Assembly: GCA_903643055.1 (NCBI GenBank)
Contig: CAHJWV010000160.1
Location: 1 to 5,096, forward strand
DNA length: 5,096 nt
Origin: Burkholderiales bacterium
GTDB lineage: Bacteria; Pseudomonadota; Gammaproteobacteria; Burkholderiales; Burkholderiaceae
Direction of reading: 5' to 3'
This document shows, in pieces, positions 1 to 5,096 of this stretch. Within the stretch, counting starts at the first letter, position 1, and each line of letters begins with the position of its first letter. Position numbers and translations under genes: made by a program. The notes below the pieces were generated by a model. That model searched no databases, was not told the origin of the DNA, and worked only from the letters and a program-made list of their open reading frames with translations.

Positions 1-896
1 GCGGCGCCGTAGGCGGCCGTGACCTCGGAGCCGTAGGGGTTGACCAAGGCGATCATCACCAGCGACGACGAGGCAATCACCATCATCTGCAACCCCATCG
101 GAATGCCTTTGAGCACCAGTGCTTTCAGGATCGCCAGGTCGATGCGGAAGTAGCGGAGTTCATGGCGGCGGATGCTCAGAACATGTTTGCTGGTGTACAG
201 ATTGACGATCAACGCAGCCAGGCTGGTGACTTGTGCAATCAAGGTCGCCAGTGCCGAACCGGCAATGCCCATCGCCGGCACCGGGCCCCAACCGAAGATG
301 AACAGCGGGTTCAGTGCGATATCGAGGCCGACTGACAGTGTCATGAACAAGAGCGGCGTTCTCGCATCGCCCGCACCGCGCAACGCCATCATCAGGAAGT
401 TGTAGAGGTACATGAACGGCAAGGCGATGAAGATCACATGCAGATAGGCAATGGCCAGGGGTTGGGCTTCGCCGGGCGTGTGCATCGCGCTCAGGATGTC
501 GGGTGTTTCGATGAAGCCGATCAAGGCCATCAGAACCGACAGCGCCGAGAAGAAGGTGAGGCTGGTGCCGACCGTGCGCTTGGCCCGGCGCGGGTCTTTC
601 GCGCCCATCGCCTGGCCGACCAGAATGGTGTTGGCTAAACTCATGCCGAACGCGATGGCCAGCAAGAAGAACAGCAGCATGTTGACGTTGGAGGACGCCG
701 TGAGCGCTGCTTCGCCGAGATAGTGGCCGATCCATGCGGCATTGACGACGCCGTTCAGGGACTGCAACACATTGCTGGCCAGCGCAGGCAAGGTGAACAG
801 CACCAAGGTCATCGGAACGGGTCCGGAGATCAGGTCGCGCCCGCGTGAAGCGGAGGCGGGTGGTTTGGCGGAAGCAGGGGCGTGGGGTGACGACAT
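1..896 (-). CDS. MATE-family multidrug efflux transporter, N-terminal part (3' end beyond window)
   Basis: Inner-membrane antiporter of the MATE (multi antimicrobial extrusion, MatE domain) family, which exports cationic drugs and metabolites in exchange for Na+ or H+. Reading from the ATG at 896 gives 298 codons with no stop before the left edge; full-length members have about 450 residues, so roughly the C-terminal third is missing. After a short Ala/Pro/Ser-rich tail (residues 1-20), a hydrophobic series begins: about 29-53, 68-95, 111-130, 148-170, 183-203, 208-232 and 255-284. The strongest family mark is the LRGAGDARTP motif at 172-181, followed by a typical stretch with NPLFIFGWGP at 196-205 and GIAGSALAT at 210-218. 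An in-frame stop lies at 939-941 and no other ATG or GTG falls between it and 896, so this start is well fixed, although no Shine-Dalgarno sequence precedes it. The family is sure; substrate and coupling ion cannot be told. It is not obviously in an operon with moxR, since two hairpins lie between them. Confidence 0.93.
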   Translation of the reverse strand, partial: MSSPHAPASAKPPASASRGRDLISGPVPMTLVLFTLPALASNVLQSLNGVVNAAWIGHYLGEAALTASSNVNMLLFFLLAIAFGMSLANTILVGQAMGAKDPRRAKRTVGTSLTFFSALSVLMALIGFIETPDILSAMHTPGEAQPLAIAYLHVIFIALPFMYLYNFLMMALRGAGDARTPLLFMTLSVGLDIALNPLFIFGWGPVPAMGIAGSALATLIAQVTSLAALIVNLYTSKHVLSIRRHELRYFRIDLAILKALVLKGIPMGLQMMVIASSSLVMIALVNPYGSEVTAAYGA

Positions 897-987
897 GGAG
901 GAATCGGAAGTTCCGGCCGCGAGAAGGGTTTGAATAACTTATGCATGCGTTGGAGTGACGAAGGGTCAGAGACAGGAAGCCATCACC

Positions 988-1015
988 GCTGCTGGACGCA
1001 ACAGCGTCAAGCAGC
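988..1015. other. Hairpin in the moxR-MATE gap
   Basis: Inverted repeat with arms 988-999 and 1004-1015 and the four-base loop AACA. Six base pairs (GCTGCT with AGCAGC), one G/A mismatch, then five base pairs (GACGC with GCGTC). It lies about 90 bp upstream of the MATE start and about 60 bp beyond the moxR stop. No T-run follows on either strand, so it is not a standard intrinsic terminator. It may be a secondary stop signal or an RNA stability element for the moxR transcript, or part of a leader for the MATE gene. The structure is read directly from the sequence; the role is inference. Confidence 0.45.
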
Positions 1016-1036
1016 AGTGGGCTGTAGGCAGCGCAC

Positions 1037-1068
1037 GCATCCTGATCAGTGAATACCGATCGGGATGC
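1037..1068 (-). terminator. Long hairpin just after moxR, candidate terminator without a U-tract
   Basis: Arms at 1037-1050 and 1055-1068 enclose a four-base loop. Of 14 opposed positions, 12 are Watson-Crick pairs, and on either strand one is a G-U wobble and one an A/C mismatch, so the RNA folds about equally well from both strands. On the minus strand the hairpin begins seven bases after the moxR TGA stop, the expected place for a transcript end. No T-run follows in the minus direction (the next bases are GTGCGCTGCC), so termination would need Rho or a U-independent mechanism. Alternatively it protects the mRNA 3' end. The structure is certain; the function is inferred from position. Confidence 0.5.
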
Positions 1069-1075
1069 CTCGGGT

Positions 1076-2002
1076 TCAAGGTAAGGGAGTCGCTTCGATC
1101 ATGGCGCGCACTTGTTCGCGCGCACCTCGCCCAGCGCCCGCAGCCGGCACCAGCCGATGCGCCACCGTTTGCGGCAGGATCGCCTGGATGTCATCAGGAG
1201 CGACATAGTCGCGCTGGTCGAGCAGCGCATGCGCCTTGGCCGCGCGCAGCACGGCAATGCCGGCACGCGGGCTCAGGCCATCGACGAACCACGCGCCGCT
1301 GCGCGTGGCTGCGATCAGTGCCTGCAGGTAATCGAGCAAGGCATCGGAGGCATGTACCTTCAGCACGACTTGCTGCGCAGCGATCAGCTCTTCGGGTGTC
1401 ATCACCGCACCCAGGGACTGGATGGCTTCGCGCCGGTCGATGCCGGAGAGCAGGGCACGCTCGCTGGCCTTGTCGGGATAGCCGATCGTCAGGCACATCA
1501 GGAAGCGATCGAGCTGAGACTCGGGCAAGGGGTAGGTGCCGAGCTGGTCGGTCGGGTTTTGTGTGGCGATCACAAAGAAGGGGCGCGGCAGCGCACGGGT
1601 TTCACCTTCGACGCTGACCTGGTGTTCTTCCATCGCTTCGAGCAAGGCGCTTTGCGTCTTCGGGCCGGCGCGGTTGATCTCATCGGCCAGCAGCACTTGC
1701 GTGAAGACCGGGCCGGGGTGGAACACGAAGGCTTCGCGGCTGCGCTCATAGACGCTGACACCGATCAGGTCGGAGGGCATCAGGTCGGCAGTGAACTGCG
1801 TGCGTGAGAACCTGAGGCCGAGTGACACAGAAAGTGCATGGGCAAGCGTGGTTTTACCCACGCCGGGAACGTCTTCGATCAGCAGGTGGCCGCCTGCCAG
1901 AAGGCAGGCAACGCAGTCGCGGATCTGGGGCCGCTTGCCGACGATGATCGTGCTAATCTGATCGATCAATCGATCCAGTTGGGGTGCTAAGGCTTGACTC
2001 AT
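1076..2002 (-). CDS. MoxR-family AAA+ ATPase
   Basis: MoxR-type AAA+ ATPases are cytoplasmic ring-forming chaperone-like enzymes that help mature or activate protein complexes, often working with VWA-domain proteins. From the ATG at 2002 the protein has 308 residues, a normal length for the family. Visible motifs: Walker A PGVGKT at 46-51; Walker B LLADEIN with D107 and E108; sensor 1 in the FVIATQNP segment with N149; the conserved PLPESQLDRF segment with the candidate arginine finger R166; and sensor 2 SPRAG with R246. The C-terminal lid follows the usual pattern, with YVAPDDIQA about 40 residues from the end. A GTG at 2011 would add three residues (Val-Ala-His); neither start has a good Shine-Dalgarno sequence, and I prefer the ATG. 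The gene is divergent from the deacetylase gene, 41 bp away. The usual downstream partners (DUF58, transglutaminase-like protein) are absent; a MATE gene follows instead. Family certain, client unknown. Confidence 0.95.
   Translation of the reverse strand: MSQALAPQLDRLIDQISTIIVGKRPQIRDCVACLLAGGHLLIEDVPGVGKTTLAHALSVSLGLRFSRTQFTADLMPSDLIGVSVYERSREAFVFHPGPVFTQVLLADEINRAGPKTQSALLEAMEEHQVSVEGETRALPRPFFVIATQNPTDQLGTYPLPESQLDRFLMCLTIGYPDKASERALLSGIDRREAIQSLGAVMTPEELIAAQQVVLKVHASDALLDYLQALIAATRSGAWFVDGLSPRAGIAVLRAAKAHALLDQRDYVAPDDIQAILPQTVAHRLVPAAGAGRGAREQVRAMIEATPLP
1960..1975. repeat. GATC-rich inverted repeat inside the 5' end of moxR
   Basis: A perfect seven-base inverted repeat (GATCGAT at 1960-1966, ATCGATC at 1969-1975) with a two-base spacer, carrying three GATC sites. 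It encodes part of the N-terminal Leu-Asp-Arg-Leu-Ile-Asp segment of MoxR and lies about 70 bp upstream of the divergent deacetylase start. Because the spacer between the two genes is so short, regulatory sites could overlap the coding sequence here. The repeat may equally be a by-product of Asp-Arg and Ile-Asp codons. No regulator is known or implied. Confidence 0.25.
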
Positions 2003-2043
2003 ATGGGCCACGATAACCCAAACCTGAAAGATTTCGCAGACGC

Positions 2044-2973
2044 ATGAGCACCGCTTACTTCAGTCATCCCGATTGCCGAGCCCATGACATGGGCCCGGGC
2101 CACCCCGAGTGCCCGCAACGCCTGGAGGCGATCGACGAGCTGGTGTCGCGCAGCGGCCTCGATCTGCAGCACCGCGAAGCGCCGCGGGTTGACTTGCGTG
2201 ATGTGGCTGGCGCGCATCAAGCCGGTTATGTCGCCGAACTGCAAGATGTGCTTCAACAGGTTCAAGACAGTGGCCGATCTCGTGCGCTGGACCCCGATAC
2301 CACCGCCAGCCCCGGCACCTGGCAGGCGGTGCAGCGCGCGGCTGGCGCGGCGGTGGCCGCCACCGATGCGGTAATCGATGGCGAGGTCAATAACGCTTTT
2401 TGTGCCGTGCGCCCGCCGGGCCACCATGCGACACGCGATGCCGCGATGGGCTTTTGCTTTTTCAACAATGTGGCGATCGCGGCCCGCCACGCACTGGATG
2501 CGCGCGGCCTGCAGCGCGTGGCGATCATCGATTTCGATGTGCACCATGGCAACGGGACTGAAGACATCGTGGCCGGCGATGAGCGCATCCTGATGGTCAG
2601 TTTTTTTCAGCATCCGCTGTACCCGTACAGCGGCACCGAGCCGTTGGGCGACAACCTGTTGAATGTGCCTGTGCCGCCTTATGCACGCGGGCCGCAAGTG
2701 CGTGAGCTGATCGATGAAAAGTGGCTGCCGCGGCTGGATGCATTTTCGCCGCAGATGATTTTCATCTCGGCAGGCTTCGATGCCCACCATGAAGATCAGC
2801 TGGCTCAGCTGGGCTTGGTGGAAGCTGACTATGAATGGATCACACGCCGCATCAAGGACGTCGCTGAGCGCCATGCGAACCGGCGCATCGTGTCCTGCCT
2901 GGAAGGCGGTTATGCGCTCGGGGCGCTGGCGCGCAGCGTGGTCGCGCATCTGCGGGTATTGGCGCAGCCTTGA
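2044..2973 (+). CDS. Zinc-dependent histone deacetylase-superfamily amidohydrolase
   Basis: Complete 309-residue enzyme of the arginase/deacetylase fold (histone deacetylase, acetoin utilisation protein AcuC, acetylpolyamine amidohydrolase superfamily), which removes acetyl groups from lysine side chains or small amines in the cytoplasm. All expected active-site elements are present. The N-terminal HPDCRAHDMGPGHPECPQRL segment (8-27) is typical. The general acid/base histidine pair is H127-H128 in RPPGHH. The zinc ligands are D165 and H167 in DFDVHHGNGT, plus D246 in SAGFDAHHED. The transition-state tyrosine is Y290 in LEGGY. MGFCFFNN (135-142) and QHPLYPYSGTEPLG (189-202) match the usual active-site loops, giving a class II-like bacterial deacetylase. 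The start at 2044 is supported because the first beta strand begins immediately after it, although only a weak purine stretch precedes it. Upstream is divergent moxR; downstream, the MscS gene runs the same way after 150 bp. The substrate (acetyl-lysine, acetylpolyamine or other) cannot be decided from sequence. Confidence 0.96.
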   Translation: MSTAYFSHPDCRAHDMGPGHPECPQRLEAIDELVSRSGLDLQHREAPRVDLRDVAGAHQAGYVAELQDVLQQVQDSGRSRALDPDTTASPGTWQAVQRAAGAAVAATDAVIDGEVNNAFCAVRPPGHHATRDAAMGFCFFNNVAIAARHALDARGLQRVAIIDFDVHHGNGTEDIVAGDERILMVSFFQHPLYPYSGTEPLGDNLLNVPVPPYARGPQVRELIDEKWLPRLDAFSPQMIFISAGFDAHHEDQLAQLGLVEADYEWITRRIKDVAERHANRRIVSCLEGGYALGALARSVVAHLRVLAQP

Positions 2974-3011
2974 CGCCGCATGGCGAGAGCGTTGAACGGC
3001 AGTCTGCAACT

Positions 3012-3021
3012 CGGCATGCCG
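3012..3021. repeat. Ten-base perfect palindrome between the deacetylase and mscS genes
   Basis: CGGCATGCCG is a perfect palindrome about 40 bp after the deacetylase stop and about 100 bp before the MscS start. A small four-base-pair hairpin (CGCC at 2974-2977 with GGCG at 2982-2985) also sits directly after the deacetylase stop. Neither is followed by a T-run. They could be weak stops or a binding site, but palindromes this short are frequent in GC-rich DNA. I saw no convincing -35/-10 pair in the 150-bp gap. Confidence 0.2.
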
Positions 3022-3123
3022 TGTACGTCAGGCCCCGCGATTGAACGCCACTCATTGGACCTGCAGCCTTGCGATCACGCCTCGCTGGGTGCCGACGTTT
3101 GTCAACGATAAGAAAAACACGCC

Positions 3124-4413
3124 ATGGACCTGATGCCGAACCTGCCGGAGCTGCAAGACCTATTTCATAACCTCACGGGTGCACGCGCTGCCACCGAAGG
3201 CGCAGTGCTGCTGGCCTGCCTCGGGCTGTCGTGGCTGGTCTGCGCACTGGTGCGTCGGCTGATGAAGCTGCAAGGCTCGGTGCTGTTCGGCAATAGCGTG
3301 GGCGACGGGGTGATGTTTCCGGTGCTGGCTTTGCTGCTGGCGCTGGGTGCACGGCAGTTGCTGGTCAGCGTGGGCAAGGTCGCGGTGTTCAAGCTCGCGA
3401 TTCCGATCCTGGTGTCATTGGTGTTGATCCGCCTGATGGTGCGCGTGCTGTCGGCGGCCTTTCCCCACAACCCCTGGATGCGCGCTACCGAGCGCACCTT
3501 GTCGTGGCTGGCCTGGATCGGTGTCGCGCTGTGGATCACCGGCTTGTTGCCCGCGGTGCTGGAGCAGTTGGACGAGGTGCGCTGGAAGATCGGCAGTTCG
3601 CAGATTTCGCTGCGCAACCTGATCGAAGGCTCGCTGACCGCCGCGATCGTGATGGTGCTGGCGCTGTGGGTTTCGGCGGCACTGGAGCGCAAGATCATTC
3701 GCGGCACGGGCGATGATCTGTCGATGCGCAAGATGGTGTCGAACATCGTGCGCGCGGTGCTGATGTTCATCGGCCTGATCGTCGCACTGGCGGCGGTGGG
3801 CATCGATCTGACCGCGCTCAGCGTGCTCGGCGGTGCACTTGGCGTGGGCCTGGGTTTCGGCTTGCAGAAGATCGCGGCCAACTACGTCAGCGGTTTCGTG
3901 ATCCTCGCCGAGCGCTCACTGCGCATTGGCGACATGGTTCGGGTCGATACCTTCGAAGGCCGCATCACCGACATCCGCACCCGCTACACCGTGATCCGAG
4001 CCCTCAACGGCCGCGAAGCGATCGTGCCCAACGAGATGCTGATCACGCAGCGAGTCGAGAACTCATCGCTGGCCGACCCGCGCGTGCTGATCAGCAGCCT
4101 GGTGCATGTGGCCCACGGCACCGACATCCGCGCGCTGCAGCCCAAGCTGGTGGCGGCGATTCAAAGTGTGGCCCGCGTGATCGAAGACCCGGGCCCGGCG
4201 GTGCAGTTGTCGGCCTTCCTGCCCGATGGCATCGAGCTCACGCTGCAGTTCTGGATTCGCGATCCGGAGAACGGGCAGGGCCCGGTCAAGTCCGACGTCA
4301 ACCTCGCGGTGCTGGACGTGCTGAAGGCCGATGGCATCGAGATCCCGTACCCGCAGCGGGTGCTGCGGCATGTTCAGGCGCCGCTGGCTGCGTCGCTTGT
4401 GCACGTGCGTTGA
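3124..4413 (+). CDS. MscS-family mechanosensitive ion channel
   Basis: Inner-membrane channel of the MscS family, which opens under membrane tension and releases solutes during hypo-osmotic shock. The 429-residue protein is longer than E. coli MscS (286) because it has extra N-terminal membrane helices. Hydrophobic segments lie at about 25-45, 62-82, 87-110, 125-148, 168-187 and 206-226, followed by the pore-lining helix at about 230-260. That helix carries the Gly/Ala-rich family signature GALGVGLGFGLQKIAANYVSG (237-257). Next come the beta domain (RIGDMVRVDTFEGRITDIRTRYTVIR, about 267-292), the IVPNEMLI segment (300-307), and the mixed alpha/beta C-terminal domain ending near IEIPYPQRVL (405-414). 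The architecture resembles the membrane part of larger MscS relatives such as MscK without their periplasmic domain. The ATG at 3124 is preceded by an A-rich stretch (AAGAAAAA) but no true Shine-Dalgarno; an ATG at 3133 is a possible alternative. It follows the deacetylase gene by 150 bp and converges with the gene to its right. Confidence 0.95.
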   Translation: MDLMPNLPELQDLFHNLTGARAATEGAVLLACLGLSWLVCALVRRLMKLQGSVLFGNSVGDGVMFPVLALLLALGARQLLVSVGKVAVFKLAIPILVSLVLIRLMVRVLSAAFPHNPWMRATERTLSWLAWIGVALWITGLLPAVLEQLDEVRWKIGSSQISLRNLIEGSLTAAIVMVLALWVSAALERKIIRGTGDDLSMRKMVSNIVRAVLMFIGLIVALAAVGIDLTALSVLGGALGVGLGFGLQKIAANYVSGFVILAERSLRIGDMVRVDTFEGRITDIRTRYTVIRALNGREAIVPNEMLITQRVENSSLADPRVLISSLVHVAHGTDIRALQPKLVAAIQSVARVIEDPGPAVQLSAFLPDGIELTLQFWIRDPENGQGPVKSDVNLAVLDVLKADGIEIPYPQRVLRHVQAPLAASLVHVR

Positions 4414-4442
4414 GCCTCGAAGCGTGAGGAGAGCCGCTCGCG

Positions 4443-4476
4443 AGGCAGCTTGCCTGATGGGCCTGGCGTGCCGGGC
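4443..4476. terminator. GC-rich hairpins between convergent genes, candidate bidirectional terminator
   Basis: The 68-bp spacer between two convergent stop codons holds two adjacent small hairpins. The first pairs AGGCA (4443-4447) with TGCCT (4451-4455) around a three-base loop. The second pairs 4461-4466 with 4471-4476 around the loop CGTG, with one T-G wobble on the plus strand. A palindrome CTCGCGAG (4437-4444) overlaps the first. There is no clear T-run on either side. Placement between converging genes favours a role in ending both transcripts, but the structures are short. Confidence 0.35.
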
Positions 4477-4481
4477 TGGCC

Positions 4482-5096
4482 TTACTTCGGCGACTCGGGC
4501 TTGCCGGCCGCCGTCATCGTGCGAGGCTCGTTGGCCCGGCTCAAATGAACCTGCGTGCCGTAGCCCCGGTAGAGCTTATGCAGTGACTGGGCCTGGGCGC
4601 TCATTGTTGCAGCGTCATCGAGCTGGGCGTGGTGACGTTCGATGGTGTGCAGCGCCAGGTCGATCAGCTTCGCATTGAATGATTGTTCGGCGTGCGTCAG
4701 CAGCAGGCGTACGGCCTCGCTTGGCTTGCCCGAGACCGATTGCGATACCGCCTCTTCAGCCTGCGTGCAGATGTTTGCATAGGCGGTGTTGATGATGTTT
4801 TCAAACGGAGCCTGTGAGCGCGAGGCCTTGACCAGCAGTTCGCAGGTGGTGCGCGACACCGCGAAGCGGCTGGCGATCACGCCGATGTTGTGGTCGAGGC
4901 CTTCGAGCTGCAGTTCATGTTTGCTGATGCGTGCCAGCAGCGCGAGCAGGTTGCAGGCGGCTTCGAATTCGAAGTTCGGTGCGGTCACCTCGGCGATCAG
5001 CTCGCGCGCGATGCGGATCGCATCGGCCACCTTGCGGTCGATCAACGCGGTCAACGAGGCGATCACCGCTTCAAACCGGCGCAGCCGGGCGCTTTG
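4482..5096 (-). CDS. Hypothetical alpha-helical protein, C-terminal part (5' end beyond window)
   Basis: I do not recognise this protein. The frame is open from the TAA at 4482-4484 to the right edge, giving 204 codons plus the stop. The internal GTG at 5066 is not a likely start, because the frame continues upstream of it to the edge (reading ...RLRRFEAVIASL...). The visible part is rich in Ala, Leu, Ile, Glu and Arg, and looks almost wholly alpha-helical. It contains a run of probable helices (for example around FEFEAACNLLALLARI and SEAVRLLLTHAEQSF), a LHKLYRGYGTQ segment, and a polar Arg/Pro/Lys-rich tail of about 20 residues at the C-terminus. There is no signal peptide or membrane segment in the visible part, no clear catalytic motif and no obvious metal site. 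It could be the helical C-terminal domain of a larger multidomain protein such as a signalling or TPR-like protein; that is a guess. Codon use matches its neighbours, and it converges with the MscS gene. Confidence 0.75.
   Translation of the reverse strand, partial: QSARLRRFEAVIASLTALIDRKVADAIRIARELIAEVTAPNFEFEAACNLLALLARISKHELQLEGLDHNIGVIASRFAVSRTTCELLVKASRSQAPFENIINTAYANICTQAEEAVSQSVSGKPSEAVRLLLTHAEQSFNAKLIDLALHTIERHHAQLDDAATMSAQAQSLHKLYRGYGTQVHLSRANEPRTMTAAGKPESPK

Noticed and set aside
160..735. 191-codon minus-strand open frame at the left
   Set aside because: Arg/His/Pro-rich shadow of the MATE gene, which is read in another frame of the same strand and runs off the left edge.
930..969. 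Possible MATE promoter (CTGACC and CATAAG on the minus strand)
   Set aside because: The spacing is 20 bp and both boxes match only four of six positions, too weak to annotate.
955..1807. Plus-strand open frames of 220 and 231 codons opposite moxR
   Set aside because: They lie antisense to a gene with complete AAA+ motifs and show no domain of their own; this is typical of high-GC antisense frames.
2026..2035. Small inverted repeat GAAA-GA-TTTC in the moxR/deacetylase spacer
   Set aside because: Four base pairs with a two-base loop is expected by chance and cannot form a stable hairpin.
1999..3009. 336-codon open frame on the minus strand, antisense to the deacetylase gene
   Set aside because: It is longer than the deacetylase gene but shows no recognisable domain, and it is rich in His, Arg, Gln and Ala as expected of a shadow frame. 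The plus-strand frame has every catalytic residue of its family.
3041..3112. Possible mscS promoter pieces (TTGAAC at 3041, GATAAG at 3107)
   Set aside because: The two hexamers are about 60 bp apart, and neither has a partner at 16-18 bp spacing.
3165..3881. 238-codon minus-strand open frame opposite the mscS gene
   Set aside because: Ser/Thr/Arg-rich shadow of the hydrophobic MscS coding strand, with no family resemblance.
1..5096. Defence island, phage, transposon or CRISPR content
   Set aside because: No transposase, integrase, nuclease, toxin-antitoxin pair, terminal repeats or spaced direct repeats were seen, and codon use is even across the window. A MoxR ATPase alone is not evidence for a defence system.

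Overview
The window is GC-rich, densely coding bacterial chromosome. Codon choice, the high GC content and the overall look of the proteins (MoxR, class II-like deacetylase, MscS channel) suggest a betaproteobacterium, probably Burkholderiales. That placement rests on general resemblance, not on a marker gene. There are no tRNAs, rRNAs, insertion sequences, phage genes, CRISPR arrays or long repeats.

Layout, left to right. (1) 1-896, minus strand: the N-terminal two thirds of a MATE-family drug/Na+ or H+ antiporter, cut by the left edge. (2) 897-1075: a 179-bp gap holding two hairpins, the larger just after the next gene's stop codon. (3) 1076-2002, minus strand: a MoxR-type AAA+ ATPase. (4) 2003-2043: a 41-bp spacer between divergent genes. 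(5) 2044-2973, plus strand: a complete zinc-dependent deacetylase of the histone deacetylase / acetylpolyamine amidohydrolase superfamily. (6) 2974-3123: a 150-bp gap with a short palindrome and no clear promoter. (7) 3124-4413, plus strand: an MscS-family mechanosensitive channel with about seven membrane helices. (8) 4414-4481: a convergent spacer with GC-rich hairpins. (9) 4482-5096, minus strand: the C-terminal part of an alpha-helical protein I do not recognise, cut by the right edge.

The genes do not form one pathway. The MATE pump and the MscS channel are envelope transport functions (efflux; release of solutes on hypo-osmotic shock). The deacetylase is a cytoplasmic hydrolase, and the MoxR ATPase is probably a chaperone-like factor for protein or complex maturation. 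The MoxR gene lacks its common partners (DUF58, transglutaminase-like or VWA genes) on either side within the window, so its client is not evident. The deacetylase and MscS genes run in the same direction, but the 150-bp gap leaves it open whether they are co-transcribed.

I found no convincing new biological system. The points most worth checking are the 14-position hairpin after moxR, the orphan state of moxR, the very short divergent moxR/deacetylase spacer beside a GATC-rich inverted repeat, and the unassigned gene at the right edge.
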